Source: Clostridiales bacterium
GTDB lineage: Bacteria > Bacillota > Clostridia > Lachnospirales > CAMVHY01
NCBI GenBank assembly: GCA_031265515.1
Contig: JAISCN010000029.1
Span: forward strand, 1 to 38,026
Direction: 5' to 3'
DNA length: 38,026 nucleotides
In this document: piece by piece, positions 1 to 8,192 of the stretch
Numbering within the stretch: the first letter of the stretch is position 1
Layout: each line of letters starts with the position of its first letter
The notes under the pieces: model-generated
Told to the model about the DNA's origin: nothing
Seen by the model: the letters and a program-made list of their open reading frames with translations, nothing else
Database searches by the model: none
Translations under genes and position numbers: made by a program

Positions 1-807
1 TAATATACTAAATAAAAAAGATTTCTCTAAATTACTACATAGTTCTAAATTTTTTGATATTTCTGGCTCAATAATCTCAATAGCTCGAACAGCAAATATT
101 TCCTTATTCAGAGGAGCTAACTGATTGAAAAGAGGAGATCCTTCAAAACTAAAAATCATACCTAAATTATTCGATCTTGTTTCTAACATTTGAGCAGCAA
201 ATCTCTCTCTCTGTGTTTGAGATAAATCAGCAACATTAATATGTGTCATAAAATAAATAAATTCACTCAAATTCTCTGATATTGTTGTTGATAAAAATTC
301 AATTATTCGGATAACAAATGCTTTTTGATATCCAGATGGCAAGCGAGGAAGAGCAAGATGTGCAAAACCAAGAGATGCATGTAAAACATAAGATCCTCTT
401 TGTAAAATACTCTCAGTCATCTGAATAGCAATTATTTCTTTACTTTCAACTGGCAGACTATCAAAGACACGAGAGTTTAATAGACTAAAACATGATTTTA
501 AATTACCTAATATCTGTGGTGAAATGATTCTAACTGTTTCATTAGCAAATACTTCTCGGCGCTCAGGTAATATATTAGGAAAAATAAATCGTCCTATGAA
601 GTTAAAAAGAGCATCTAAATCATTAGGTCTTGTTTCTAAAATAGTTCTAGCTGTTTGAGTAAGTGTTTCTTGAAGTTCATTTGGCAGACCAGGAAAAACA
701 AATTGCTCTATAAAGTTAAAAAGAATATCTAAATCATTAGGTCTTGTTTCTAATGCTAAAGGAACAAATCTTCTTTGCGAAGTCATATCATTTTGTAATT
801 GTAACAA
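1..807 (-). CDS. Large alpha-helical repeat protein, 3' end beyond window (partial, unknown function)
   Basis: The reverse strand is open from a TTG at 805-807 to base 1 (269 codons, no stop), so the gene runs off the left edge; the ORF track omits it. A GGAGAGG Shine-Dalgarno sits six bases before the TTG; an ATG lies seven codons later. The protein is a run of about six imperfect repeats of roughly 38 residues, each opening with an LP-like motif followed by helix-forming residues, such as LPNELQETL, LPERREVFA, LPVESKEII and LPSGYQKAF. The phrase LETRPNDLD occurs twice. No signal peptide or membrane segment is seen. A similar phrase (FDALPSEDR against FDSLPVESK) occurs in the 33408-34859 protein, so both may belong to one lineage-specific superfamily. 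I recognise no known family; helical-repeat scaffolds often bind proteins, but function is unknown. Confidence 0.8.
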   Translation of the reverse strand, partial: MLQLQNDMTSQRRFVPLALETRPNDLDILFNFIEQFVFPGLPNELQETLTQTARTILETRPNDLDALFNFIGRFIFPNILPERREVFANETVRIISPQILGNLKSCFSLLNSRVFDSLPVESKEIIAIQMTESILQRGSYVLHASLGFAHLALPRLPSGYQKAFVIRIIEFLSTTISENLSEFIYFMTHINVADLSQTQRERFAAQMLETRSNNLGMIFSFEGSPLFNQLAPLNKEIFAVRAIEIIEPEISKNLELCSNLEKSFLFSIL

Positions 808-1281
808 AAGCTTCCTCTCCAGATTAATAATTTTGTTTTAGAATAAAATTATCATCTTTTATTTAAAAGACAATTGTTTTTAAAAAATTACATAATTCAT
901 TATCTGTTGACTACAATCATTTTGTCTGTAATTTTAAAATTAAAATTAAAAAAATCACATTTTTCTATAAAATGTGAAAATTTATAAAAAACAAAAATAC
1001 ACGCAACAAAAATTGTTAGAGTGAATTTTTAACTATCTTACAATAAGCTTTTTATTGCCGTTTATTTAGCAAAACAGTTAGTGCAAAATTTTTCAATAGA
1101 TTTTTAAAATCAAAAAATCTTATTTAAAATATCTAAAAGTTAAAGACTTAAAGTATGCATACTTATTTCTTTTAAAACAATTTTTAAAATAAAATAAAAT
1201 ATATTAAAATACTTGATCATGCAACGACTATAAAATCTAATAGTAACATTAATTAAATTTGAGAAAAGAACAGATAATATT
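808..1281. other. Divergent intergenic region between repeat-protein gene and dnaB
   Basis: This AT-rich spacer separates two divergent genes. Apart from the minus-strand hairpin at 948-977 and a short palindrome around 1150-1163 (AGTATGCATACT), I see no coding potential. No clear promoter for either gene could be fixed. Confidence 0.5.
948..977 (-). terminator. Rho-independent terminator-like hairpin on the minus strand
   Basis: A perfect 9-bp stem (TCACATTTT / AAAATGTGA, 5-base loop, 955-977) is followed on the minus strand by seven U. It points toward the gene starting at 807 but lies about 150 bases upstream of it, so it would end a short minus-strand transcript or act as a leader attenuator. 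Confidence 0.5.
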
Positions 1282-2613
1282 ATGATAAGCAGTTTACCTA
1301 ATGATTTGGAAGCAGAACAAGCTTTTTTAAGTTGTCTTTTATATGATTACGATAATATTCAAAGCGAACAATTAGACTCAGAAAATTTTTTGCTAGTTCC
1401 AGAAGATTTTTATAGTAATAATAATAAAATAATATATAAATCCATGCTCGAAATTTCTGAGTCATTTGGCAAAATTGATTTAATTACTTTACGAGATTAT
1501 TTAGATAAAAATCAGTTATTAAACAAGATTGGTGGCGACGAATATTTACAGTCACTTTGTTATAACTTCTATACTTCTGCAAATGTACAAGAATATAAGA
1601 AAATTATAAAAGAAAAATCAAATCTAAGAAATTTAATAAAAATTTCAAATGATATTTCTCGAGATTGTTATAGTTCTAACAAATCGTTTGAAATTATTTT
1701 TGACGAGATCGAAAAAAAACTATTTGATCTATCACAAAATATAAATTCAAATAGAATGCTTAGTATAAGTGAAATTCTATCAGAATGTGTTAAAAAAGCT
1801 AAAAGCTTTTCTGACGAAAATAATAAATATAGCGGCATTCCAACTGGATTTAATGTTTTAGACGATATAACAGGAGGTTTACAAAATTCCGATTTAATTT
1901 TAATTGCAGCAAGGCCTGCAATGGGCAAAACTGCTTTTGCATTAAACATAGCAACTAATGCTTCTCTAAGAGCAAATACATCGATAGCAATATTTAGTCT
2001 GGAAATGCCTTCGCTTCAAGTAGGAACTAGAATTTTATGTTCTGAAGCTCAAGTTAATAATCACGGTTTTAAAATAAATAAAATGGATAATCATGAATGG
2101 GAAAGAATACTAGACGCAATTATTAAGTTTGAAAAATCAACTATAATCATAGACGATACACCGGCTATAAGTTGTTCCGAGATAAGACATAAAGTCAGAA
2201 AATTAAAGATAGAAAAAAATATTGGATTGGTGATAGTAGATTATTTACAATTGATAAAATCAAGAGATTCCAAAAATTCTAGACAACAAGAAATATCTGA
2301 TATATCTAGATCTTTAAAAGAAATAGCGCGCGAGTTTGATTTGCCTATTATCGCACTTTCTCAACTTAGTAGAGCATGTGAAACACGGGCTGATCATAGA
2401 CCGATGTTATCTGATTTAAGAGAATCAGGAGCAATAGAACAAGATGCTGACATAGTTGCTTTTTTATATCGAGATAGCTATTACAATCCAGAAAATAATA
2501 ATAAAGATAGCGCGGAGCTGATAATTGCAAAACACAGAAACGGATCTACTGGAATCGTAGAATTACACTGGAAAAGTTTTTGCACGAGGTTTTTCAGCAT
2601 TACGAGAATTTAA
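1282..2613 (+). CDS. dnaB: Replicative DNA helicase DnaB
   Basis: Hexameric 5'-3' helicase that unwinds DNA at the replication fork and recruits primase. The 443-residue product is normal for the family. The N-terminal domain opens with the typical LPNDLEAEQAFL phrase (about 5-16). The RecA-like C-terminal ATPase domain has Walker A ARPAMGKTA (210-218), the TGGL entry motif (about 197-200), Walker B LVIVDYLQL (about 315-323) and the conserved LSQLSRACE and LRESGAIEQDAD motifs. The ATG is the natural start by alignment of the N-terminus, though no strong Shine-Dalgarno precedes it. In many Firmicutes dnaB follows gdpP-rplI; here gdpP lies 30 kb away, so that cluster is broken. Confidence 0.97.
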   Translation: MISSLPNDLEAEQAFLSCLLYDYDNIQSEQLDSENFLLVPEDFYSNNNKIIYKSMLEISESFGKIDLITLRDYLDKNQLLNKIGGDEYLQSLCYNFYTSANVQEYKKIIKEKSNLRNLIKISNDISRDCYSSNKSFEIIFDEIEKKLFDLSQNINSNRMLSISEILSECVKKAKSFSDENNKYSGIPTGFNVLDDITGGLQNSDLILIAARPAMGKTAFALNIATNASLRANTSIAIFSLEMPSLQVGTRILCSEAQVNNHGFKINKMDNHEWERILDAIIKFEKSTIIIDDTPAISCSEIRHKVRKLKIEKNIGLVIVDYLQLIKSRDSKNSRQQEISDISRSLKEIAREFDLPIIALSQLSRACETRADHRPMLSDLRESGAIEQDADIVAFLYRDSYYNPENNNKDSAELIIAKHRNGSTGIVELHWKSFCTRFFSITRI

Positions 2614-2653
2614 ACATTGTCTTATTAAAATATAAATATAAAATTAAAATTTA

Positions 2654-2686
2654 AAAAAATTGTTAACAAAATTTTTTATTTTTTTT
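2654..2686 (+). terminator. Probable dnaB terminator
   Basis: An 8-bp A/T stem (AAAAAATT / AATTTTTT) with an 8-base loop is followed by a run of eight T, 40 bases after the dnaB stop. The stem is weak because it contains only A-T pairs. Confidence 0.4.
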
Positions 2687-2800
2687 GGACAAAAAATATA
2701 GATGAATTTAAAAATATAATATTTGATTAAAATATTGATTTTTTTGTCGCGCTATGGAAATAATAAGTCATGATATTTTTAAAGGAGATAAAATTATCTA

Positions 2801-3133
2801 ATGAAAAAAAATAATAGATTGCTGAGAAATTTAATTTTAAGTGTTTTTTTAGCTTTTGCTAATTTCTTTTCTTTTAAGAAAATTTTTGCGTCACCAGCTG
2901 TTCCATCTATTTCTGTTATTGAAACATCAACATTGATTGGCGACATAATGAATATGATTACACAAGTCGTGATAATTGGCGGAGCGTTTTGGGCAGTTTG
3001 GGGTGTTGTAGTTTTAGCCGGAGGCTTAAAAGATAAAAATGGTCCTGCGCTTCAATCGGGTATATGGCAAATTGTGGGTGGAATTTTAATCATAATAGCA
3101 GCAGCGTTGTTAAAAATGGTTGTTAAATTTTAA
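2801..3133 (+). CDS. Small secreted/membrane protein, one VirB2/Maff2-like two-helix module
   Basis: The 110-residue product has a signal peptide (cleavage probable after IFA, residue 30) and one hydrophobic hairpin module at 55-107: helix GGAFWAVWGVVVLAG, a polar loop KDKNGPALQSGIWQ, then helix IVGGILIIIAAALL. Two short transmembrane helices joined by a charged loop, with Trp-Gly and GI-Q-GG positions, resemble the Maff2 and TrbC/VirB2 small pilin-like proteins of Firmicutes mobile elements. That match is from memory of the pattern, not a search. AAGGAG precedes the ATG at slightly long spacing. It is the first of three consecutive genes carrying the same module and has the simplest architecture. 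Function is unknown; a conjugation-like pilus, a pore, or a surface fibre are all possible. Confidence 0.75.
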   Translation: MKKNNRLLRNLILSVFLAFANFFSFKKIFASPAVPSISVIETSTLIGDIMNMITQVVIIGGAFWAVWGVVVLAGGLKDKNGPALQSGIWQIVGGILIIIAAALLKMVVKF

Positions 3134-3260
3134 TTTTTAATTTTAATTATTGATTCAGATAAATTTTGAGATTTCGAGTCTTGAAGTATTTTAAAAGTCT
3201 TTTAGGTTAGATTTTAGATAAAATTAAAATAATTCTCTTATTTGATTTTGGTGATTTTTT

Positions 3261-3809
3261 TTGCAAATCCTATCGGATAAAAAATTTTTTAGCTTAAAAA
3301 AAAATAATCTGTGTTATTCTGTTTTTTTAATTTTGCTCTGTTGCTTTTTTTTGTTTTTAAAAATTAATATTTTTGCTGGTGCAGGGTCAATTACGACTAT
3401 AAATCCTATAATCGAACTTGTGTCGTCGTTTGATTTAATTGCTGGTTGCGTTCTTTGTGTGTGGGGAACAATAGTTTTAGCTGGTGCTTTAAAAGAAAAA
3501 GCAGGCCCAGCTCTTCAGTCTGGTATATGGCAAATTGTTGGTGGTTTGATGATTGTATTTTGTACTTATATGTTTAAAAACATGGCTAGGAACGGCGACA
3601 ATCAAGTTTTGAATAATACTTTTAAATATGGCGGATATTTTGCAATGATGGGAGGGGCGTTTTGGGCAGTGTGGGGAGTTATAATTTTAGCAAGTGCTTT
3701 AAAAGATAAAACTGGTCCGGCATTGCAAAGCGCCATATGGCAAATTGTTGGAGGCGTAATGATAATGATGGCCTCAACTCTTTTTGTAAGAATTGCTTAT
3801 ACAGCTTAA
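3261..3809 (+). CDS. Membrane protein with two tandem VirB2/Maff2-like modules
   Basis: The 182-residue product begins at TTG, six bases after GGTGA. A signal peptide or first helix (about 17-39) is followed by two copies of the module found in the preceding gene. Copy one is at about 56-108 (CVWGTIVLAGALKEK, PALQSGIWQIVGG) and copy two at about 124-178 (GGAFWAVWGVIILAS, PALQSAIWQIVGG). The copies are close to each other and to the single module upstream, so the arrangement arose by internal duplication. The protein should cross the membrane at least four times, with both Lys-rich loops on the same side. It sits about 130 bases downstream of the 2801 gene and is probably co-transcribed with it. 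No enzyme motif is visible. Confidence 0.75.
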   Translation: MQILSDKKFFSLKKNNLCYSVFLILLCCFFLFLKINIFAGAGSITTINPIIELVSSFDLIAGCVLCVWGTIVLAGALKEKAGPALQSGIWQIVGGLMIVFCTYMFKNMARNGDNQVLNNTFKYGGYFAMMGGAFWAVWGVIILASALKDKTGPALQSAIWQIVGGVMIMMASTLFVRIAYTA

Positions 3810-3905
3810 TTTTTTTGTTTTATAATTTAAAATTAAATTAGACATAAGAAAAATTTAATAGTTGTTTAGTATCTATTTTATGAAGTTGTGTTAGGTGAAG
3901 AATAA

Positions 3906-4439
3906 GTGCTATGGGATCAAACAACTACTGGAAATAATTTTTTAACTTATTTGTTAAATATTTTTTGGTATCAAGATAATGATCGAATTATAGAAGGCCA
4001 TGAGACGTATGGATTAGTATTTTATTTCGTCACTCTTATGATACAAATTGGTGGTGGATTGTGGTTAGTATTAGGAACAATAAGACTGGCAAGTAGTTTT
4101 AAAGAGAGAAGCGGTTCGGGAATTCAAAGTTCAATATGGCAAATGGCCGGCGGTATTGCAGTAATACTGGTTATGCAACTCTTTGGAAGTGTATTAAATA
4201 GATCTTTTCTTGAAACACTTTATCTAGTTCATGAAATTTTGCTTTTAGCTTGCAAATATATTCAATTAGGAGGAGCTTTTTGGGCTATATTTGGTGTGTT
4301 AGCAGTAGCAAACGCATTTAAAAATTTTAATTCGCCAGAGTTAGAAAGTGGTATATGGCAGATAGTCGGTGGTACCCTAGTTGTTTCATCGGGTATTTTA
4401 TTAAGGCTCATAATAAAAGGCATCGGTTTTTTGAATTAA
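3906..4439 (+). CDS. Divergent two-module VirB2/Maff2-like membrane protein
   Basis: The 177-residue product starts at GTG, seven bases after AGGTGA. Unlike its two neighbours it lacks a signal peptide and opens with a polar, aromatic stretch (MLWDQTTTGNNFL). Two modules follow: about 44-95 (IGGGLWLVLGTIRLAS, GIQSSIWQMAGG) and about 118-170 (LGGAFWAIFGVLAVAN, ELESGIWQIVGG). The loop Lys and Gly positions are less conserved than in the upstream genes, so this is the most diverged member. It ends the three-gene run and converges on the NlpC/P60 gene across a shared terminator. A cap or anchor subunit of an assembly made by the other two is one idea; nothing in the sequence proves it. Confidence 0.72.
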   Translation: MLWDQTTTGNNFLTYLLNIFWYQDNDRIIEGHETYGLVFYFVTLMIQIGGGLWLVLGTIRLASSFKERSGSGIQSSIWQMAGGIAVILVMQLFGSVLNRSFLETLYLVHEILLLACKYIQLGGAFWAIFGVLAVANAFKNFNSPELESGIWQIVGGTLVVSSGILLRLIIKGIGFLN

Positions 4440-4470
4440 TTTTTTTAAACATAATTTATTAAAAAAAATT
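4438..4470. terminator. Bidirectional terminator between convergent genes
   Basis: A long A/T inverted repeat (AATTTTTTTA / TAAAAAAAATT) fills the 36-base gap between the converging 3906 and 4476 genes. It provides a T-tract on either strand. Confidence 0.45.
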
Positions 4471-4475
4471 TAATA

Positions 4476-5180
4476 CTAAATAATTCTTCTAGCAGTTATA
4501 TAATTATTTGAATAATATTTTTCTGAGAGACTGCTTATTGTAACACCTTTTTTATTAACACTAGACGAATGAATAAAATTATTTTCTCCGATGTATATTC
4601 CAACGTGATGAATATTTTTAGAACCACAATAAGAAAAGAAAACTAAATCACCAGCTTGCAACTGACTTCTGTCTATTAAAGTTCCGTTTAGTGATTGCAA
4701 CGAGCTAGTTCTGTTTAAATTTATATTAAAATTTTTCATAACACTATATACAAATCCAGAACAATCACAACCATTCGTTAGACTCGTACCTCCGTATTTA
4801 TAGCATGTTCCGATATATTTTTTTGCGTAATCTATTATTTCGTTTGATTTGTTGTTATTAATATCGTTATTTTCACAGGCATAAACCTGAACTTGCGAAA
4901 ATATGTTTTTATTTTTATTTTTTAGTTTTATGTAATTTCTATAAACATACCCAGTTTTTTTATTATATTTTATCTTCACCCAGTTTAATTTTTCATTGCC
5001 GCATGATTTTATGATTACGTCTTTAGAAATCGTAACTAATATTTTAGATTTAGTAGTTGGTTTTTCTCGAAGATTTAAATTTGCAGTAGTGATAAATTCT
5101 TGGCACCAAATGTTTTTTTTAAAAATCAAAATTAAGAACAAAAAAACAAAAATAAATAATGTCCTCTTTAGTACATTCAT
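4476..5180 (-). CDS. Secreted SH3b-NlpC/P60 peptidoglycan hydrolase
   Basis: The 234-residue product is probably a cell-wall endopeptidase that cuts within peptidoglycan stem peptides. A signal peptide or anchor occupies about 1-26. A bacterial SH3 domain follows (about 28-87: TTANLNLREKPTTKSKIL to GYVYRNYIKL), then an NlpC/P60 domain (about 113-234). Catalytic residues visible are Cys140 in DCSGF, His192 in HVGIYIG and His204 in FIHSSS. GAGG precedes the ATG by five bases. Its 5' leader holds a conspicuous inverted repeat (see 5225-5386). It may serve growth, sporulation, or local wall opening for the pilin-like array next door, as NlpC/P60 proteins do in conjugation systems; the last link is inference from adjacency. 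Confidence 0.92.
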   Translation of the reverse strand: MNVLKRTLFIFVFLFLILIFKKNIWCQEFITTANLNLREKPTTKSKILVTISKDVIIKSCGNEKLNWVKIKYNKKTGYVYRNYIKLKNKNKNIFSQVQVYACENNDINNNKSNEIIDYAKKYIGTCYKYGGTSLTNGCDCSGFVYSVMKNFNINLNRTSSLQSLNGTLIDRSQLQAGDLVFFSYCGSKNIHHVGIYIGENNFIHSSSVNKKGVTISSLSEKYYSNNYITARRII

Positions 5181-5224
5181 AGTATCCTCGTTGATTATTT
5201 TTTTATTTAGAAAAATTTTGCTAG

Positions 5225-5386
5225 TGCAAAAAAATAAAAAACAACGTAACTTTTTAAAAAGTCATTTTTAATTACCAAATCGCTTTAGAAATTTTTTTTC
5301 CTCTAGAGAAACAAAAAAATTAGAATAGACTTGAGTTTTTGTTTTTTATTATAAGAAAAATAGTTATTTCTCTTACCGATTTGGTA
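5225..5386 (-). promoter_or_regulatory. Structured leader candidate upstream of the NlpC/P60 gene
   Basis: Read on the minus strand, a perfect 10-bp pairing TACCAAATCG (5377-5386) with CGATTTGGTA (5273-5282) encloses about 94 bases. A second small hairpin with an A/U stem (5247-5264) follows, then U-rich tracts (5225-5241), and about 45 bases later the gene start. Closed domain, hairpin, U-tract, gene is the layout of a cis-acting leader or riboswitch. No known riboswitch core motif is recognisable; the conserved G-rich parts of the c-di-AMP ydaO class are missing. The U-tract is separated from the hairpin by about five bases, so terminator function is doubtful. Confidence 0.3.
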
Positions 5387-5426
5387 TTCTATAACACTTT
5401 TTTATAATTTGCAATATTTTTAATAA

Positions 5427-7763
5427 CTAAATAATTTTTGTTTTTTGTTTTAGCTTTAAAACTAAAACCGTAATGTCGTCTAACGCTTCTCCTTCGTTCA
5501 TTTTTCTGGACGCATCGACTATTTCATCGGCTATTTCTTGAGCACTTTTACTTTTCATTTCTATTATTATTTTTTTCAGCCATTCTTCTTTTGAATCCTC
5601 GCTAGTTAATTTAAATCTTAAAGTATCAAATACTCCGTCGCTCATTAATATCAATAAATCATTGTCACAAAATTTTTTATCTATAAAATTATAATAGACA
5701 TCATTCAAAATGCCTAGAGCATGGCTAGAAGAAATAAAAAATTCTAATTTGTTATTTCTAAATAAATATGATGTCGGGGCAGAAATTTTTATTATATTTC
5801 CGTTACCATTAAAAAGATCAACTATGCAAGCATCAAGTGTTGTAGAAGTTTCTGTAGTATTTTTTAATAACAATATAGAATTCACAGTATTAATTATAGT
5901 TTCTTTATCAAAACCAGAAATTAAAAGGTTTTCTATAATATTTATGGTTGATTCACTTTGAATCTTTGCGATATTACCTGATCCCATTCCGTCCGAAACG
6001 AGTAAAGCTATTTTTCCACAACCTAAATTAATTATAGAATAGCTATCTCCTGATTTTTCACTATTTTGTTTTACACATTTTGATATACCTGTTTCCGCTT
6101 CAAATTTTTCCTGTTCAAAAAGTTCTAGTACTACTAAATTTTTATTACGACTATCAAAAAAACTTCTTTCGCAAATAAATTTTTTATTTAAAGAAGTATT
6201 TATTATCTTTAATATTTTATCTGTTATGTTTTTCGCGTTTTTTATTTTTATAATTATATCTAATCTATCGTAATTTTTATTAATAACACTTAAATTAAAT
6301 ACATCAATTGCGTTATTAGTTAGTTCTAATAGAATTTTGTCTTCTATCTCTTTTACTATAAATAGCTCATTATTAAATTCTTGATTTAATTTTTTTATAG
6401 AATTAGAGACACTCATTAATTGTTGTGACAAAAAATTTCGTGTCGAATTTATTTCTCGATACCATCGCATACTTACATCGTTAAGTTCAAAGATTTTATT
6501 AACACATTTTATAAAAGAATCTAAATCTATACAATTGTTAATAAAATTTTCAGGTATATTTTCATATTCTATATTTTTGCCATTTTCTCGCGATCTTAAA
6601 ATTTTATCAACATCATCTCTTGCTGTACCAACTTTCCAAGCCCAACACTCATCAATTTTTTTACATGTTTTACATTGTCTAACTTGTAATTCAATAGAAA
6701 TGTTTTTATATTGTTTGTCTGTGATTTTATTTAACGAAGTATCGAAAAAATTTTCAAATTCTTTTGATATTTTTTTATATCCTAGAGAAAATTTTTTTAG
6801 CTTATTATCTAATATTTTTTTTATATGATCCGCATTATCTTCTTTGTTTTCTAGAATTTTATATTTATTTCTCGGAACTAAAATAAATAAAATTACTGAA
6901 AAAAAACTAGAAACAAAAAAATTTATATTTAATAAATTTTTATCTAGTATAAAAGCTATGGAACTCGCAGAAGTGAGAAAACTAGCTATTATAATTATTT
7001 TATTTTTTGAATCAATAAAACCCGTAAAAAAAGCAGTAAGTGAGAAAAATAATAAACTATTAAATTCCATAATTTTAAGTTGATTTAAAATAAAACCAGT
7101 TAATAAAACACAAATACATGACCAAACACAAGAAAAATAATTTGTCATAACTAAAATCAAAAAGAAAAATAAAAAATTAAAAAGATATGAATTCAAAAAG
7201 TTAAGATTGTAAGTTCCATAAAGACATGCTGATAAAATTATTGTGATAGAAAAAATATTCTTCGTATCTATCGTTTTTCTGTTTTTATTTATTATGTAGA
7301 TTATGGGCGACATTAAATAAAAAAATAAAATACTAAAAATAGTTTCTGAGATACTGATCCATAAAGTAAAATTTTCTAGATTTCTCATCATCAAAAAAGC
7401 ATTTGATATAAGACTTGAAAATAAGAGTATTTTTAATTTTATTTTTTTTGAGTTTTTGTCATCTGTTTTGATAAACATGTAGTTTAAAAAAATTATTATG
7501 ACTATCGAAATCAAATATTTTAAATAAAATACTTTTTGTAACGATGTAAATAGACCAACTAAACTGACAATAGTAACGGGTAAAAAATATATTTTAAATA
7601 AAAATAAAGTTATGTAAGCTAATATCAACGGGCATAAGCAATTAATAATTATTGCTTTAGATATCAAAAAAGCCGTCGAAGCAAAAATCAAAAATAAAAA
7701 AAGTTTTTTTAAAAGATTAGAGTATTTTTTTTTATTAATCTTATTAATCAAAATTTGTTGCAC
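5427..7763 (-). CDS. spoIIE: Stage II sporulation protein E (PP2C-type phosphatase)
   Basis: SpoIIE dephosphorylates the anti-anti-sigma factor SpoIIAA to release sigma-F in the forespore, and associates with the asymmetric division septum. The 778-residue product is near the usual length. About ten membrane segments fill 1-300. A central region carries the family's Cys-rich phrase (RQCKTCKKIDECW). The PP2C domain occupies about 560-770, with metal-binding Asp motifs LLVSDGMGSG, LILMSDGVFDT and ALDDITVLVL. The start is GTG with AGGAG eight bases upstream. Poor Spo0A-box-like TGTCGGA and TGTCGTT sequences lie about 70-90 bases upstream, too weak to call. With spoIID in the same window it implies that at least part of the sporulation pathway is retained. 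The intact phosphatase motifs argue against decay. Confidence 0.95.
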   Translation of the reverse strand: MQQILINKINKKKYSNLLKKLFLFLIFASTAFLISKAIIINCLCPLILAYITLFLFKIYFLPVTIVSLVGLFTSLQKVFYLKYLISIVIIIFLNYMFIKTDDKNSKKIKLKILLFSSLISNAFLMMRNLENFTLWISISETIFSILFFYLMSPIIYIINKNRKTIDTKNIFSITIILSACLYGTYNLNFLNSYLFNFLFFFLILVMTNYFSCVWSCICVLLTGFILNQLKIMEFNSLLFFSLTAFFTGFIDSKNKIIIIASFLTSASSIAFILDKNLLNINFFVSSFFSVILFILVPRNKYKILENKEDNADHIKKILDNKLKKFSLGYKKISKEFENFFDTSLNKITDKQYKNISIELQVRQCKTCKKIDECWAWKVGTARDDVDKILRSRENGKNIEYENIPENFINNCIDLDSFIKCVNKIFELNDVSMRWYREINSTRNFLSQQLMSVSNSIKKLNQEFNNELFIVKEIEDKILLELTNNAIDVFNLSVINKNYDRLDIIIKIKNAKNITDKILKIINTSLNKKFICERSFFDSRNKNLVVLELFEQEKFEAETGISKCVKQNSEKSGDSYSIINLGCGKIALLVSDGMGSGNIAKIQSESTINIIENLLISGFDKETIINTVNSILLLKNTTETSTTLDACIVDLFNGNGNIIKISAPTSYLFRNNKLEFFISSSHALGILNDVYYNFIDKKFCDNDLLILMSDGVFDTLRFKLTSEDSKEEWLKKIIIEMKSKSAQEIADEIVDASRKMNEGEALDDITVLVLKLKQKTKII

Positions 7764-8192
7764 TGAAATAACTCCTATAGAGATCAGCTAAAATTTTCGC
7801 ATATATTTTTATATTTTATATTATTTTATGTCGGATAAAGTTTTTGATTGTCGTTGCTAGAGATTCAAATGTTTTACTCAATATTTTTTTCAGATATAAT
7901 AAATGACATATTAGATTAATGTGTAGGTTTGATTGATTTTTAAAAAAAATTTTATATCTGATTATTTTACTGATTTCTAAAAAGATATATAATTAAAAAA
8001 AATTTATAAGTTTAATAGACGATTTAGAGTATTATATTTTTCTCATTTGTTAATAATTTTGAAAGCGAGTGTTGCTATTCGAACAGTCCAGGTTATTCTG
8101 AATTAGAAAATATAAAATCGACAAAGAGATTTTAATAAAATATATTTCATAGTTCTTCTAAGTTTTTCTTAACATCGGTCTACTATTTTTAT
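7764..8192. other. Intergenic region between dapL and spoIIE
   Basis: This AT-rich region lies between two minus-strand genes. I find no ORF with recognisable features, no tRNA and no strong hairpin. Its left part should hold the spoIIE promoter, for which I could not assign boxes. Confidence 0.5.

Noticed and set aside
1150-1163. Palindrome near dnaB as part of a replication origin
   Set aside because: There are no DnaA-box clusters, dnaA/dnaN genes or AT-rich unwinding iterons beyond the genome's normal AT content.
2801-4439. Integrative conjugative element
   Set aside because: The pilin-like modules and NlpC/P60 enzyme suggest it, but there is no relaxase, coupling protein, VirB4 ATPase, integrase or attachment-site repeat in the window.
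5225-5386. c-di-AMP (ydaO) riboswitch ahead of a wall hydrolase
   Set aside because: That class often controls NlpC/P60 genes, but its conserved G-rich core segments are not present in this AU-rich leader.
7829-7855. Spo0A boxes upstream of spoIIE
   Set aside because: TGTCGGA and TGTCGTT are each imperfect, and their spacing to a promoter could not be established.
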